This document shows, piece by piece, positions 6,996 to 13,470 of a stretch of DNA of 26,516 nucleotides. The first letter of the stretch is position 1; each line of letters opens with the position of its first letter. The notes under the pieces were generated by a model. It was not told the origin of the DNA, made no database searches, and saw only the letters and a program-made list of their open reading frames with translations. Made by a program: the position numbers and the translations under genes. Source of the stretch: a virus. Location: the IMG/VR virus record IMGVR_UViG_3300046463_000543, positions 1 to 26,516 of that record; one strand, written 5' to 3'.

Positions 6996-7438
6996 GCTGC
7001 CAGTCCCTCATATCCGGCCGGAGCGGGGTCTTTCCACTTGACATCGTTTTCGGCGCCAAAGGCATAAAGGAATTCGATGAACTCTGACGCGTGGCGCTTG
7101 CTGAACTTGCGCGTCTGCACGCCAAGCTGCACGAAGCCGGTTCCGTCGAGATTGGGGATGATCGCGCCGACGCCTTGCACCGGATCGCCTTCTGCCGCTT
7201 TCACGCGCGCGAACGCGTCGACGAGCAGGCGCTTCCACGTTTCAAGGTCGCGCATTGATCCCATGAATGGAACTTGAGCGGCGACATCGGCGAACATCGC
7301 GTGATACTTGGCCTGCTGATCGCTAGATTTCGTCGGCGGCTTGATCTCGACTATGAAGCCGTCTGGCGCGTGGATGCATGCGCGGCTCGCTAACTGGCGC
7401 GCGGTGGGATGCACAAGGCGGTAGAGTTGCTTATCCAT
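6992..7438 (-). CDS. ninB: NinB-like recombination mediator (lambda Orf family), 148 aa
   Basis: NinB/Orf binds single-stranded DNA and SSB and can stand in for RecFOR functions in phage recombination. The sequence shows the family layout: LVHPTARQLASRACIHAPDGFIVEI, then a strand-turn KPPTKSSDQQAKYHAMFADVAAQV (the usual TRSxxQNAKxxAMLxDIAxQV block), then DLETWKRLLVDAF and a C-terminal FVQLGVQTRKFSKRHASEFIEFLYAFG. Length (148) is close to lambda NinB. ATG 7438 shares its A with the TGA of rusA, giving tight coupling. Upstream extension to 7465 overlaps rusA and lacks family similarity. Confidence 0.85.
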   Translation of the reverse strand: MDKQLYRLVHPTARQLASRACIHAPDGFIVEIKPPTKSSDQQAKYHAMFADVAAQVPFMGSMRDLETWKRLLVDAFARVKAAEGDPVQGVGAIIPNLDGTGFVQLGVQTRKFSKRHASEFIEFLYAFGAENDVKWKDPAPAGYEGLAA

Positions 7439-7812
7439 CACGCCCCCATGACCATGACTTGGCACCGGCCGCCCTTGACAATGTCGCCGCGCGCGACGAA
7501 TAGCTCGTCGATCTGGCTGTCGTCGTCGTAGACGCCAGCATGCGTCAGCGCATCGAGCGCGGCCTTGACGCGGTTGTCAATGTCGGCCACGCGTCGATCT
7601 CGCATGCTGACGTGCATCGCCACGCACAGGCGCGCATCGCCGAACTTGATGGCTTGGCGCTCGGCAACGATCTCGGCGACGCGCTGGCGGAAGTCCTTTC
7701 CCTCGCGGGTTATATACATGCCCCGCGGCGACTTCCTCCAATATGAATTGATCGACGGCGGAAGGGGGAGCGTTAGAAACTGTGCAACGCCGGATAATGG
7801 ATGGTCTGTCAT
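7438..7812 (-). CDS. rusA: RusA-family Holliday junction resolvase, 124 aa
   Basis: RusA dimers cut four-way DNA junctions. The N-terminal LTLPLPPSINSYWR and the central block RVADIDNRVKAALDALTHAG followed by VYDDDSQIDEL match the family; the catalytic Asp residues are the two in DIDN and one in DDSQ. The C-terminal strand FVARGDIVKGGRCQVMV completes the fold. ATG 7812 overlaps the stop of the TGT-like gene (ATGA) with GGAGG upstream. Lies next to NinB and the Ref-like nuclease, forming a recombination cluster. Confidence 0.92.
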   Translation of the reverse strand: MTDHPLSGVAQFLTLPLPPSINSYWRKSPRGMYITREGKDFRQRVAEIVAERQAIKFGDARLCVAMHVSMRDRRVADIDNRVKAALDALTHAGVYDDDSQIDELFVARGDIVKGGRCQVMVMGA

Positions 7813-8567
7813 GCTGCCTCCAGGGCAAAACCTGTTTGAACCGGCGCCAGTTCTCGTATCCAAAATGTCGGCGACTGATGAGCTTCGATCCGGTCTCGCA
7901 TAACTTGAGCGCGAGATTCCTTGGTCGCTGGTGTGTAAGGTCCGCGCCACTTGCTATCGATGCCGATGTTCTGGCCGATGTTTGTGCTATCTGCGCTGGC
8001 GAACGGAAAGCGCGTGAATACGTCAGGGTCAAGCATGCGGAGACCATGAATCTTGCAAATTGGCCTGCCGCTCTTGTCGCATAGAACATCCATGGCTTCG
8101 GCCATGCGGACATACCAGGCTTGTGATCCCACCGAAGCAAATTCGCCGGAACTGCCTAAACAGATGCGCGGCCATGCGGACGCTAGGCGATCGAGTCGGT
8201 CGAGACTCTCGTGCAAGTGCCATACAGGGGCGCCTATCCACGGCGCGCGCTCGCGCCACGGCCATTCGGCCAGCAGGGCATCGTTTGCTGCTTCATCGCC
8301 ATCAATTACGTCAGGGATGACAGCAAAGTCGAAAGATGGATAGCGATGCAGTTCTGCAACCCATTCATAGAATGGTCGCCAGTCAGTCACTGGATTCCCG
8401 CTGCGCCATGCACTGAAAGCACCGTTGTCGACCGCGAACGTCTGAGCAACATCAATTGCAAGGCCAAGCTGCTCAGGGTGCCGGAAAGAAACAAACGCGT
8501 GACCGCCTGAATAAACTCGCACGGCGGCCGTTGCGGGCGTAATAGGGGAGCCGTGGTAGTGAATCAT
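7809..8567 (-). CDS. TGT/DpdA-like TIM-barrel protein (possible DNA or RNA transglycosylase), 252 aa
   Basis: ATG 8567 overlaps the XRE gene's stop (ATGA). The order of conserved blocks resembles tRNA-guanine transglycosylases: FAVDNGAFSAW in the position of the TGT DSGGFQ block, FAVIPDVIDG like the second Asp block, VWHLHESLDRLDRL like the substrate Gln block, ICLGSSGEFA like AIGGLA, IHGLRMLDPDVF like the MGVGT block, and FASADSTNIGQN where TGT has DxxDCxxPTRNGR. In phages the TGT-related DpdA proteins insert 7-deazaguanines in DNA. No queuosine or preQ0 synthesis gene is nearby, so host precursor would be needed. Assignment is from motif order only. Confidence 0.55.
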   Translation of the reverse strand: MIHYHGSPITPATAAVRVYSGGHAFVSFRHPEQLGLAIDVAQTFAVDNGAFSAWRSGNPVTDWRPFYEWVAELHRYPSFDFAVIPDVIDGDEAANDALLAEWPWRERAPWIGAPVWHLHESLDRLDRLASAWPRICLGSSGEFASVGSQAWYVRMAEAMDVLCDKSGRPICKIHGLRMLDPDVFTRFPFASADSTNIGQNIGIDSKWRGPYTPATKESRAQVMRDRIEAHQSPTFWIRELAPVQTGFALEAA

Positions 8568-8806
8568 GCTCGGCCCCGCTGCACGTAAGGGTTGCACTCG
8601 TGCTCAGTGAGTCCAGCGATGTAATCAAGGCTGACGCCAAAGACGCGCGCTAAATCGGCTGCCATAGTGAGGCCGGGAGCGTGCTCGCTCCGCTCAACCT
8701 GACCGATGTAGCTGGCATGCATGCAAATGCGCTCGCTAACCGTTGCCAACGTCATGCCGCGCTCTTTTCGAATGCGCCGGATACGCTCACCAATGGCCTC
8801 ATTCAT
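8564..8806 (-). CDS. XRE-family helix-turn-helix regulator, 80 aa
   Basis: Residues 3-62 form a typical XRE/Cro-CI HTH: IGERIRRIRKERGMTLATVSERI, then the recognition helix region MHASYIGQVERSEHAPGL and TMAADLARVFGVSLDYIAG. It is a minimal one-domain protein with an 18-residue tail. ATG 8806 overlaps the preceding stop by 8 nt; the frame is open further upstream, but that part overlaps the previous gene. It may regulate part of the early region or a host gene; no operator can be assigned. Confidence 0.82.
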   Translation of the reverse strand: MNEAIGERIRRIRKERGMTLATVSERICMHASYIGQVERSEHAPGLTMAADLARVFGVSLDYIAGLTEHECNPYVQRGRA

Positions 8807-9047
8807 CGCCGCGCACCGTTTCAATATCGACGCCGTGGTGATGTGCGCGCATAGTTTGCAGGCCGCCGAAACGCGAGTGCAGATCATCTGCAATCGCCTC
8901 ATGAAACGCGCGCTTGTGCAGCGCTGCTGCGGTGACAATGTGCTCGACCTGAATTACGGAGCTGGTCTCGATGCATAAGGCGTAGACAATCGCCTTGTCA
9001 TTGTTCGGGCAATGACTCACGAACTCATGGCGGTATATGTTTTTCAC
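8799..9047 (-). CDS. Conserved phage hypothetical protein, 82 aa
   Basis: GTG start at 9047 overlaps the upstream TGA (GTGA). The sequence MKNIYRHEFVSHCPNNDKAI, VYALCIETSSVIQVEHIV, and a final RAHHHGVDIETVRGDE resembles a conserved hypothetical protein in many phages of Gram-negative hosts: a beta strand pair, then FHEAIADDLHSRFGG, then HHHGVDIET. The His cluster (HHH) might bind a metal. Function unknown. The GTG overlap and conserved N-terminus fix the start well. Confidence 0.75.
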   Translation of the reverse strand: MKNIYRHEFVSHCPNNDKAIVYALCIETSSVIQVEHIVTAAALHKRAFHEAIADDLHSRFGGLQTMRAHHHGVDIETVRGDE

Positions 9048-9232
9048 GTTTTACGGTCCGATCTTATGTAATTCCAGATTTCTTTCTTCGCCCGCTCTGC
9101 CACTTCTTCGCCGGCCTTGCTGCGCACGCTCTCGACGATCTGCTTCGCGCGCTCGAACGATCCGCTGCGACCGTCGCGCACCGCGGCCATGAAGCGCTGC
9201 CTGCAATCCTGTAAGTGGTCGGCTGTCGTCAC
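9044..9232 (-). CDS. Hypothetical small helical protein, 62 aa
   Basis: I place the start at GTG 9232 because it overlaps the TGA of the 36-aa gene just upstream (GTGA) and gives TTADHLQDCRQRFMAAVRDG; a longer reading to 9277 would overlap that gene. The remainder is one or two charged helices (RAKQIVESVRSKAGEEVAERAKKEIWNYI). Its stop overlaps the next GTG. No family recognised. Confidence 0.65.
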   Translation of the reverse strand: MTTADHLQDCRQRFMAAVRDGRSGSFERAKQIVESVRSKAGEEVAERAKKEIWNYIRSDRKT

Positions 9233-9339
9233 TGGATGCAAATGTCGGAGTAGGCGACAGTTCTGCGAATGAACCACCTGAAGCCGTCGAAGCCGTATTC
9301 GCTGTAGCTATCGAACTTCAGGCGTAAGTTGGTTCGCAT
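9229..9339 (-). CDS. Small aromatic protein, 36 aa
   Basis: ATG 9339 with GAGAA upstream opens MRTNLRLKFDSYSEYGFDGF followed by RWFIRRTVAYSDICIQ and a TGA that overlaps the next gene's GTG. The peptide is rich in Phe/Tyr/Arg and is compact enough to be a real small protein; coupling to the next gene is the strongest support. Function unknown. Confidence 0.55.
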   Translation of the reverse strand: MRTNLRLKFDSYSEYGFDGFRWFIRRTVAYSDICIQ

Positions 9340-9352
9340 GGCGGTTCTCGAC

Positions 9353-9853
9353 TTAGCGAATATCCAAACGCTGGCCGCGAACAAGTCGGCAGCCCGGCAC
9401 TTCAAAGCCGTCTTTCAGCGCGGCGGCGATCAACTTCTTGTCTGGCGCCGGAACTGGCGGCAGTGGATCGGTCTTGTACTCGGCAGGGATCAGGGATTCG
9501 TCGTCGATCTGCACCGCAGCCGGGTTGTCGCGAATCGCGAGCTTGAAAAACGGCGTGTCGATCTTCGGCACGTTCGCCAGCCTCATGCCGTCGAACAGGT
9601 ATTGCTTGACCGACGTTGCACGGTTCTCCAGCGCCTTCGCCCGGTCGAGCATCGCCTTGGCGTGCGCCTTAATCTGCTCTGCGCTGGCCTCGATGTTCTT
9701 GATGACGAAGCCGATGTTCTGCGCCTTCGTCGTCAGATCGCCGCTAATTGATTCCAGCGTATCGCGCACGGTCGTTTCGTCCAGATCCAACTCAGCCAGC
9801 GTGTCGGCTGCATCGCGGTACTCGCGGGAGATTTCGAACAGGTTGAGTGACAT
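9353..9853 (-). CDS. Siphovirus Gp157-family protein, 166 aa
   Basis: The layout is that of Gp157 proteins: MSLNLFEISREYRDAADTL, a central long helix TLESISGDLTTKAQNIGFVI and KNIEASAEQIKAHAKAMLDRAKALENRATSVKQY, then VKQYLFDGMRLANVPKIDTP and FFKLAIRDNPAAVQIDD, ending near IPAEYK. The family occurs next to phage single-strand annealing/Sak4 systems and is linked to phage resistance in streptococci. ATG 9853 with GAGGAAC upstream is 50 nt after the operator-promoter at 9901-9931, so it is the first gene of its unit. Exact activity is unknown. Confidence 0.88.
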   Translation of the reverse strand: MSLNLFEISREYRDAADTLAELDLDETTVRDTLESISGDLTTKAQNIGFVIKNIEASAEQIKAHAKAMLDRAKALENRATSVKQYLFDGMRLANVPKIDTPFFKLAIRDNPAAVQIDDESLIPAEYKTDPLPPVPAPDKKLIAAALKDGFEVPGCRLVRGQRLDIR

Positions 9854-9900
9854 TTCGGTTCCTCTTGTTTGATCTGTGCGGCGGTATCGGTACATGCATA

Positions 9901-9931
9901 AAGATACCATGCCGGTATCTGTAGCGGTCAA
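9901..9931 (-). promoter_or_regulatory. Promoter with embedded operator (GATAC-N7-GTATC)
   Basis: Perfect 17-bp palindrome GATACCATGCCGGTATC at 9903-9919. Leftward -10 TATCTT (9906-9901); -35 TTGACC (9931-9926) with a 19-nt spacer, preceded by an A7 tract that is also the end of the upstream gene (its TGA lies in AAATTTGACC). Drives the Gp157 gene. Confidence 0.72.
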
Positions 9932-10170
9932 ATTTTTTTGCGTCGCAGACCGCGCCATTCGAAGCCGCCTTCGCGCTCGGCCTCGGCGCTCGGCCGGTGC
10001 TTGCAGGACTCGGCGCCGCGTGGCGTCTGCGCGGTGTAGGACCAGCGCTTGCCGGTCCAGTAGCTGAACAGGCGAAAGATGGTCTTGCCGTTCGGCTTGC
10101 GGCGCACTTCATAGACGCCAATGTGTATCGGCTTGGTGCTCTTGTCGAACCAGACTGTGAACTCTTGCAT
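9928..10170 (-). CDS. Hypothetical phage protein (WRGL type), 80 aa
   Basis: ATG 10170 has AGGAG 7 nt upstream. The protein begins MQEFTVWFDKSTKPIHIGVY, continues EVRRKPNGKTIFRLFSYWTG and KRWSYTAQ, and ends EWRGLRRKKI. Small phage proteins with GVYEVR, a Y(S/F)xWxGKxW block and a terminal WRGL are widespread and probably adopt a small beta barrel; role unknown. The last codons form the A-tract upstream of the 9.9-kb promoter, so coding and promoter sequence overlap. Confidence 0.72.
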   Translation of the reverse strand: MQEFTVWFDKSTKPIHIGVYEVRRKPNGKTIFRLFSYWTGKRWSYTAQTPRGAESCKHRPSAEAEREGGFEWRGLRRKKI

Positions 10171-10188
10171 GGGAGGTCTCCTGGCTGA

Positions 10189-10206
10189 CGCCGGCGCGGG
10201 CCGGCG
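10189..10206. other. Intercistronic GC hairpin
   Basis: CGCCGG-CGCGGG-CCGGCG forms a 6-bp stem between the SSB-like gene and the 80-aa gene, close to the latter's ribosome-binding site. No T-run follows on the leftward strand, so it is not a simple terminator; it could protect the upstream message or modulate translation. Confidence 0.35.
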
Positions 10207-10228
10207 ACGCGGTTTTATTGCGCGTACC

Positions 10229-10885
10229 TCAAAAGGGGATGTCGTCCGCCATCGTGTCGAATCCGCCGAAGTTTTCATCGGCGATGTGGCCGCCGTTGCT
10301 CGATGCCGTCGACTTCTTCAGCGGCCGATCCTTCAGGGCGGCGACTAGCTGCGGCAACTTGGTCGGCGTCGTCTTGCGGTCAAGGATTTCGGATGCCGTC
10401 AGTTCGGTGTCGGCCTGAAACACGGCATTCAGGCGAACGCTCCAGCCGGTCTCGCCAGTCGGCCGCTTGTTCTGATCGCGCTTCTCGTATTCCTCCATTG
10501 CGATCAGGATGCCGACGCGCTTGTTCAGCAGTTCCGGGAATTGGCTCAGCGTCTTGCTGACGTTGGCCGCCGCGTCCTTGTCCCAGACCATCGATGCAAC
10601 CTGCGCCGGCTTGATGTCCTTAACACCGAGGCACGTCATCAGTGCCATCAGCGTCCCGAAGTCGCCGAGTTTTTCGCCGTTCGACTTGATCGTGTAGATC
10701 GAGAAGTTCGCTTTCTGGCCGTCGTCGGTCTCGAACGTGAATGCGATGCCGCGTGTGCCGCTTGCCGCGGTGATGTCCTCGGCGCGCGTGAACTTGCCGA
10801 CATACTTGCCTTTTTCGTCGATGAAGCTCGTCCGTTGCTCGGCCTTGCGTGCTGCTTGCGCGGACTCGTTGTTCAGTGCGTACAT
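10229..10885 (-). CDS. Phage single-stranded-DNA-binding-like protein (DUF669-like), 218 aa
   Basis: The protein ends FGGFDTMADDIPF, matching the acidic DDIPF tip by which bacterial SSBs recruit partners. The body is beta-rich (KYVGKFTRAEDITAAS, GIAFTFETDDGQKANFSIYT) and resembles the SSB-like proteins found between Gp157 and Sak4-like ATPases in siphoviruses. It would coat single strands during replication and recombination. ATG 10885 with AGGAAA upstream; the neighbours on both sides fit the Gp157-SSB-Sak4 set. The disordered linker before the tip (STASSNGGHIADEN) is also SSB-like. Family name is inferred. Confidence 0.72.
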   Translation of the reverse strand: MYALNNESAQAARKAEQRTSFIDEKGKYVGKFTRAEDITAASGTRGIAFTFETDDGQKANFSIYTIKSNGEKLGDFGTLMALMTCLGVKDIKPAQVASMVWDKDAAANVSKTLSQFPELLNKRVGILIAMEEYEKRDQNKRPTGETGWSVRLNAVFQADTELTASEILDRKTTPTKLPQLVAALKDRPLKKSTASSNGGHIADENFGGFDTMADDIPF

Positions 10886-10909
10886 GGTGCGTTTTCCTGT
10901 GGTTGCTTG

Positions 10910-11560
10910 TTAGGCCGTAGCCGTGAGGGAGTAATACTCGGTGATAGCCGCGTCGACAGCCGCCAGGTCATTCGGGATCGTGTCATCCTCGAATAGACCC
11001 ATCGGCGACTTGCATGTATTGCGGCCGTTGTTTTGCGTGATGAACCGATAGTCACGGTCCATCACATCGGTTTGCAGGACGATCGTCACCATGCCTTCAA
11101 GGCAAATTTTGTCGTCCAGCATTTTTCCGATGCTTTTCATCTTCGTAGTCCCGTCGTCGCTTTTCTCTGTGTGCGACAGGACGTAGACGCGCACATCGTC
11201 GGGCAGGGCAGTCGCCGCGTTCAGAATGTCCCACGCGTGCCGGCCAATCTCGGTGAACTTCTCGTACCCCTTCTCGTCGCTCCGTCGCATGAATTCCGAC
11301 GACATCACATACTGAAAGTCGTCGAGCACGATCACCTTGCGCTGCGTTCGCGTCATGTACTTGATGATGCTGTCCGATTGATCGCAGACGATCACGTTTC
11401 CACGCGGCGTGTCCTTGGACAGATAGCCCCATCCCGCCGAGCGGAAAGGCAATGGCTTCTTAAGAGCCTGTATCAAAAGGGTCGACGAAGGATCGAGATT
11501 GCGCATTGACGTGCTCTTGCCGGTGCCCGATGCTCCGAGAATGAAGGTTACGATTGCCAT
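10910..11560 (-). CDS. Sak4-like RecA-fold ATPase (AAA_24 type), 216 aa
   Basis: A RecA-like NTPase used in phage single-strand annealing recombination. Walker A is FILGASGTGKST near residue 7; Walker B is KVIVLDDFQYV near residue 75; a sensor-like segment VRVYVLSHTEK lies near 125. No long C-terminal extension is present, as expected for the short Sak4 ATPases. The order Sak4-like, SSB-like, Gp157 in one direction is typical of siphovirus recombination cassettes. ATG 11560 with GGAGAGG upstream. Some homologues are annotated only as ATP-binding protein, so the annealing role is inference from context. Confidence 0.8.
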   Translation of the reverse strand: MAIVTFILGASGTGKSTSMRNLDPSSTLLIQALKKPLPFRSAGWGYLSKDTPRGNVIVCDQSDSIIKYMTRTQRKVIVLDDFQYVMSSEFMRRSDEKGYEKFTEIGRHAWDILNAATALPDDVRVYVLSHTEKSDDGTTKMKSIGKMLDDKICLEGMVTIVLQTDVMDRDYRFITQNNGRNTCKSPMGLFEDDTIPNDLAAVDAAITEYYSLTATA

Positions 11561-11660
11561 TTGCCTCTCCTGTTCGTTCAGTTCGTTCGTTCAGTTCAAT
11601 TTGTTGCTGCTCTTCAAGCTCGGCTTGCCACTGCCAGCCGTCGTCGTCTGGCGCGTACAT
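11460..11660 (-). CDS. Small protein overlapping the Sak4-like gene, 66 aa
   Basis: ATG 11660 follows the stop of the 78-aa gene directly and has AAGGTGAG upstream. The first 33 residues are in non-shared DNA: MYAPDDDGWQWQAELEEQQQ then IELNERTERTGEA, acidic and Gln/Glu-rich. The last 33 overlap the Sak4-like gene in another phase (HSRSIGHRQEHVNAQSRS), so that part may be fortuitous. The NERTERT segment is encoded by a 13-bp tandem repeat. Translation is plausible; function unknown. Confidence 0.45.
   Translation of the reverse strand: MYAPDDDGWQWQAELEEQQQIELNERTERTGEANGNRNLHSRSIGHRQEHVNAQSRSFVDPFDTGS
11572..11597. repeat. Tandem 13-bp repeat (two copies)
   Basis: GTTCGTTCAGTTC occurs twice head to tail directly in front of the Sak4-like gene's ribosome-binding site. 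It encodes part of an ELNERTERT segment in the small overlapping gene. It may be simple slippage. Confidence 0.6.
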
Positions 11661-11897
11661 CTAGCTCACCTTGACGTGCAGGAAATGGCGCGCGATGTAG
11701 TGGGGCACGTAGCCGCTGCTGATCGCTACGCGGGGCTGCACACCGCGACGAGCGAGATCGGCTTTGGCTGCACGCTGGCGCTGCTCAGTGCGCGCGCAGA
11801 GTGCTTTGTATTCGGCGTCAAGAATCTCGGATTGCGACAGGCGCACGTTCGTCTGAACGTGGCGAAGGTCATTCAACGATTTGGCGATCAGTTGCAT
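11661..11897 (-). CDS. Hypothetical protein, 78 aa
   Basis: ATG 11897 has GGAG 8 nt upstream and overlaps the stop of the membrane protein before it. It starts MQLIAKSLNDLRHVQTNVRL, continues SQSEILDAEYKALCARTEQR and ends PHYIARHFLHVKVS. The first 55 residues look like two helices, the second a possible coiled coil; the end is a short beta segment. No family recognised. Confidence 0.62.
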   Translation of the reverse strand: MQLIAKSLNDLRHVQTNVRLSQSEILDAEYKALCARTEQRQRAAKADLARRGVQPRVAISSGYVPHYIARHFLHVKVS

Positions 11898-12115
11898 TGC
11901 AGGCTCCGGGAGAAACTCAATACGATCATCACGGCGAGAGCCATTGCGCACGCGCCAGCAGAGAAAGCGAGAAACAGGTCGTTGACCTTGCAAACGCTAG
12001 CTACTACGGTATCCGTCACGTACAAATTTTTTTCCGCAGCGTCGGACTGACGTGCGCGGAAAATCGTTGCGGAGCGTAATAATAACGCGTTCTTGAGGCT
12101 GCAGGCTATGTTCAT
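11888..12115 (-). CDS. Small single-span membrane protein, up to 75 aa
   Basis: One clear membrane segment near the C-terminus, LFLAFSAGACAMALAVMIVL, precedes a short tail (SFSRSLQCN). ATG 12115 has GGAAG about 11 nt upstream and would give a 45-residue N-terminal part that is unremarkable. A degenerate copy of the dispersed promoter-operator (GGTATC at 12008-12013) lies inside this N-terminal part, so translation may instead start further in. It follows the promoter at 12168-12196. Role unknown; small phage membrane proteins of this kind often affect host physiology or exclusion. Confidence 0.5.
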   Translation of the reverse strand: MNIACSLKNALLLRSATIFRARQSDAAEKNLYVTDTVVASVCKVNDLFLAFSAGACAMALAVMIVLSFSRSLQCN

Positions 12116-12167
12116 GGTCTAATCTTCCGTTCGTGGTTTTGGTTTGTGTTTTGTGCTGCTGAAATGA

Positions 12168-12196
12168 AGGATACTAAAACGGTATCTGTAACGCAA
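12168..12196 (-). promoter_or_regulatory. Promoter with embedded operator (GATAC-N7-GTATC)
   Basis: Perfect palindrome GATACTAAAACGGTATC at 12170-12186. Leftward -35 TTGCGT (12196-12191), 17-nt spacer, -10 TATCCT (12173-12168). Upstream lies AAAAAAATTGACGC, an A-tract like that of the 9.9-kb copy. The preceding gene ends at 12227, about 30 nt before the -35. Confidence 0.78.
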
Positions 12197-12226
12197 GTGC
12201 TTGCGTCAATTTTTTTGTGCGTTCGC

Positions 12227-12433
12227 CTACAGTCGCATCCACGTCTGATAGTCGGCTTCGCTCAGTCGCTCGTTCATCGGAGTGGGATTGGGCTTGTGCT
12301 GATCGCAGTACGGTTCGCCACGGTGAATCCATGTCGCCTCTACGCGGTTGCCAAATCCATCTGGAAGCCGCTTGCAGAAGCAGCAATAGCGCTTGCCACC
12401 CTTGGCGATCATGCTCGGAGTGATGCGCTTCAT
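12227..12433 (-). CDS. Small zinc-ribbon-like protein, 68 aa
   Basis: ATG overlaps the upstream stop (ATGA). MIAKGGKRYCCFCKRLPDGF and HRGEPYCDQHKPNP give Cys-x2-Cys and Cys-x2-His pairs about 25 residues apart, enough for one zinc site. The C-terminus is short and acidic-aromatic (EADYQTWMRL). Many phages carry single-zinc-ribbon proteins of this size that bind nucleic acid or protein partners; no specific role can be given. It is the last gene before the promoter at 12168. Confidence 0.7.
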   Translation of the reverse strand: MKRITPSMIAKGGKRYCCFCKRLPDGFGNRVEATWIHRGEPYCDQHKPNPTPMNERLSEADYQTWMRL

Positions 12434-12834
12434 GCCGTCTCCTTCAGTTCTGTCGGCATTGCGCTGACATGCTTCAGCGCAGCCTGCGCATGCTCAAGCT
12501 GGCGATTCAGGTGATGGATCTGCCATTCCTTGCGAGCGATGAACGACTCGCGGGCCAGTTCCTCTGTCGGATACGCCCACTTCTTGCGCGCGCTGTCCAG
12601 AACGAAGCGCTCATGGCCGTGGTAATCCTCGATCCAGCATCCTTTCGGCGTGACTCGCTTGATCTCATAATGCACAAGGAAGATTGTCACTTTCAGCGGA
12701 AGCCACGATTCTTCGCGGTGCGCTTGCGACTCATATCGGCACAGGCTGCCGAGCTTCCACCAAGGCAGCGGCTCGCGTCCGCGCACCGTTATTTCCGGCG
12801 CGTCGCTGAGCAGCAGATCGAATGCTTCGCTCAT
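12430..12834 (-). CDS. Conserved phage hypothetical protein, 134 aa
   Basis: ATG 12834 lies 1 nt after the upstream stop. The C-terminal half is characteristic: RFVLDSARKKWAYPTEELA then RESFIARKEWQIHHLNRQLE and HAQAALKHV. Proteins with a KKxxAYPTxEEAxxSFIxRK block followed by a coiled coil are common in phages of proteobacteria. The N-terminal half has strands (LPLKVTIFLVHYEIKRVTPKG) and may bind the coil of a partner. Function unknown. Confidence 0.75.
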   Translation of the reverse strand: MSEAFDLLLSDAPEITVRGREPLPWWKLGSLCRYESQAHREESWLPLKVTIFLVHYEIKRVTPKGCWIEDYHGHERFVLDSARKKWAYPTEELARESFIARKEWQIHHLNRQLEHAQAALKHVSAMPTELKETA

Positions 12835-12835
12835 C

Positions 12836-13123
12836 TCAATGCACTCCCGTTACATGAAACGTTCGATGCGTCTGGCCGGCGATCTGCACGGATGCTTGCA
12901 GGGCGGCAGCCGACTCCAGGCAGCGTGCGGCCAGCTTCGCGTCGTCAGTCTTTGGCGCGTCTGGCGAGTCGTACATGCATCCGTTGCTGCACGAGTGGCC
13001 TTGCATGCCGACATCCCTCGCATACTGGCATTCGGTGTCACATGGATGCTTGGCAAGCAGAGCATCGGCAGCAGCCTTTAGCGCGGCGATGGCGTCGATC
13101 ACCTTGTCTGAACTAACTTGCAT
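12836..13123 (-). CDS. Cys-rich hypothetical protein, 95 aa
   Basis: ATG 13123 shares a base with the upstream TGA (TGATG) and has GGGAG upstream. After a helix (DAIAALKAAADALLAKH) comes a Cys cluster CDTECQYARDVGMQGHSCSNGC that could bind zinc. The rest is helical (AKLAARCLESAAALQ). The long in-frame extension to 13147 overlaps the upstream gene. Function unknown. Confidence 0.66.
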   Translation of the reverse strand: MQVSSDKVIDAIAALKAAADALLAKHPCDTECQYARDVGMQGHSCSNGCMYDSPDAPKTDDAKLAARCLESAAALQASVQIAGQTHRTFHVTGVH

Positions 13124-13470
13124 CACTCGCTCCCTTCGTGTTTCCACGGCTGGTTGTAGTGCCGAGCTGAGTAATCGGTCAGCTCGATCGGCTCTCCGCG
13201 CTCAAAGATCCCGCTGCGCTCACATTCGCGCGCACACCATTTGTTCATTGCGTGCGGGCCGCTAGGCTTGCCGTGACCGCCTTCCCATGTGCCAGGCTGT
13301 TCGGGCGCATCGCCTAGTTCACCATCGGCGAGCCATGCAACGTCGTCTGGCTCGTTCTCGTCAAACGCAATCGAGGGGCGCGTGTTGATTCCCCATGCCT
13401 TCGAGCACGCGCCGTCACACGCCAGCGTCACATGCCGGTCGAACCAAAGGATCTGCTTCTGATGGATCAC
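13123..13470 (-). CDS. Conserved phage hypothetical protein with Cys motifs, 115 aa
   Basis: The start is GTG 13470, which overlaps the TGA of the 26-aa gene (GTGA) and has CGAGGTG upstream. The protein has ILWFDRHVTLACDGACSKAW near the start and HAMNKWCARECERSGIF near the end: CDGxCxKAWG and MNKWCARECER occur together in a conserved phage protein family of unknown role. The four Cys could form a zinc site joining both ends. A longer reading in the same phase would run through the coding sequence of the small membrane peptide. Confidence 0.75.
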   Translation of the reverse strand: MIHQKQILWFDRHVTLACDGACSKAWGINTRPSIAFDENEPDDVAWLADGELGDAPEQPGTWEGGHGKPSGPHAMNKWCARECERSGIFERGEPIELTDYSARHYNQPWKHEGSE

